Part shown: one piece after another, positions 12,067-12,639 of the stretch
Numbering within the stretch: position 1 is the stretch's first letter
Layout: each line of letters begins with the position of its first letter
DNA from: Nitrospinales bacterium
GTDB lineage: Bacteria; Nitrospinota_A; UBA7883; JACRGQ01
Direction of reading: 5' to 3'
Length of the DNA: 12,639 bases
Assembly (NCBI GenBank): GCA_023248615.1
Contig: JAHFEI010000031.1
Location: 1 to 12,639, forward strand
The notes under the pieces: model-generated
Told to the model about the DNA's origin: nothing
The model's database searches: none
Seen by the model: only the letters and a program-made list of their open reading frames with translations
Made by a program: the position numbers and the translations under genes

Positions 12067-12639
12067 ATGAACCAACTCGATAAAAAACTTATCCTTGCGC
12101 CCATGGCAGGCTTCAGTGACCAGCCATTCAGGCGGCTGGCGCGAGCCTTCGGCGCGGACGAAGTTGTTACGGAACTTATCAGCGCGGATGCCCTAGTGCG
12201 CAACAACAAGAAGACGTTCGGTATGGTTGCCATTCATGAAGACGAACGCCCGGCATCTATACAGATTTTCGGCTCTGAACCGTCTGTGATGGCGGAAGCC
12301 GCAAAACGGGTGGAGCAGTTCAACCCATTGTTCATAGATATAAACATGGGATGCCCCGCGAGATAAGTTACAAGAAACGGAGCCGGAGCCGCACTTTTGG
12401 ACAACCTGAAACTTGCCACAGATATTATACGGAGCGTTGTGGGCGCCGTTGAAACGCCGGTAAGCATAAAAATCCGCACGGGGAAAAACAAATCAAGCAA
12501 GACAGGCCTGGAGTTGGCCAAACGCGCGGCCGACTGTGGGGTGAAACGCATCTCCGTCCATGCCCGTACCGTAGCGGACGGTTTTGGCGGGCTAATAGAT
12601 TACGACTCAGTAGCGGAACTTAAAAAAAGCCTCGCCGTA
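12067..12639 (+). pseudogene. dus: tRNA-dihydrouridine synthase (DusB-like), interrupted by an in-frame TAA and cut by the window edge
   Basis: The first 99 codons encode the N-terminal half of a Dus TIM barrel: LAPMAGFSDQPFRRLARAFG (FMN-binding start, about 10-29), a TELIS segment and SIQIFGSEP. IDINMGCPAR follows, with Cys96, the catalytic acid position of characterised Dus enzymes. Dus proteins reduce uridines in the tRNA D-arm using NADPH and FMN. At 12364-12366 the frame has TAA where DusB relatives have Lys (MGCPAKKV pattern). The same frame then stays open for 91 codons to the window end and keeps family motifs: VTRNGAGAALLDN, VSIKIRTGKNK, RISVHARTVADGFGG and DYDSVAELKK. One A-to-T change in a Lys AAA codon explains it. 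It is therefore a very recent nonsense mutation, a sequencing/assembly error, or a readthrough case. Start ATG 12067 has AGG 4 bases upstream. Confidence 0.85.

Noticed and set aside
12364..12366. TAA in dus as evidence of a genome-wide recoded stop
   Set aside because: Several clear genes in the window end in TAA at family-typical lengths, so TAA is an ordinary stop here.

Overview
The window reads as ordinary chromosome of a diderm (Gram-negative) bacterium of moderately high G+C. It has a type II secretion pseudopilin operon with gene-to-gene overlaps, good Shine-Dalgarno sites, frequent GTG/TTG starts and many signalling proteins. HD-GYP proteins, response regulator-MBL hybrids and HEAT-repeat proteins are common in Deltaproteobacteria, Nitrospinota/Nitrospirota and related environmental lineages. 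The sequence alone does not settle the lineage. No rRNA, tRNA, CRISPR array, phage gene or transposase gene was seen.

Left part (1-2220, minus strand): a partial HEAT-repeat protein that runs off the left edge lies downstream of a membrane-anchored HD-GYP domain protein. The HD-GYP protein carries an unusual C-terminal YHS metal-binding-like domain. A short divergent region (2221-2286) separates this pair from a plus-strand operon of four minor pseudopilin genes, gspH-gspI-gspJ-gspK (2287-4931), each overlapping the next by 1-17 bases. The major pseudopilin gspG and the gspL/gspM assembly genes are not present here.

Middle part (4932-9204): a 334-base gene-free stretch with hairpins and a possible short overlapping leader ORF. 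It is followed by a tight plus-strand cluster: a YrdC/Sua5/YciO-type threonylcarbamoyl-AMP synthase, an NCS2-like permease and a threonyl-tRNA synthetase lacking the N-terminal TGS domain. Spacers are 8 bases and 1 base. Two of the three enzymes consume L-threonine plus ATP for translation-related products.

Right part (9205-12639): an RsbW-type histidine-kinase-like ATPase (plus) faces a receiver-MBL hybrid (minus), and an orphan Alg14/PssD-like glycosyltransferase subunit follows (minus). A short G-rich element resembling REP-type repeats overlaps the 3' end of the pssD-like gene. The window ends in a tRNA-dihydrouridine synthase gene (plus) whose frame is broken by a single in-frame TAA right after the GCP catalytic motif. 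The frame after the TAA is otherwise intact to the window edge.

The most notable items are the HD-GYP-YHS fusion, the REC-MBL protein beside the RsbW-like ATPase, the in-frame TAA in dus, and the orphan Alg14/PssD-like gene. I found no clear new multi-gene defence or mobile system.
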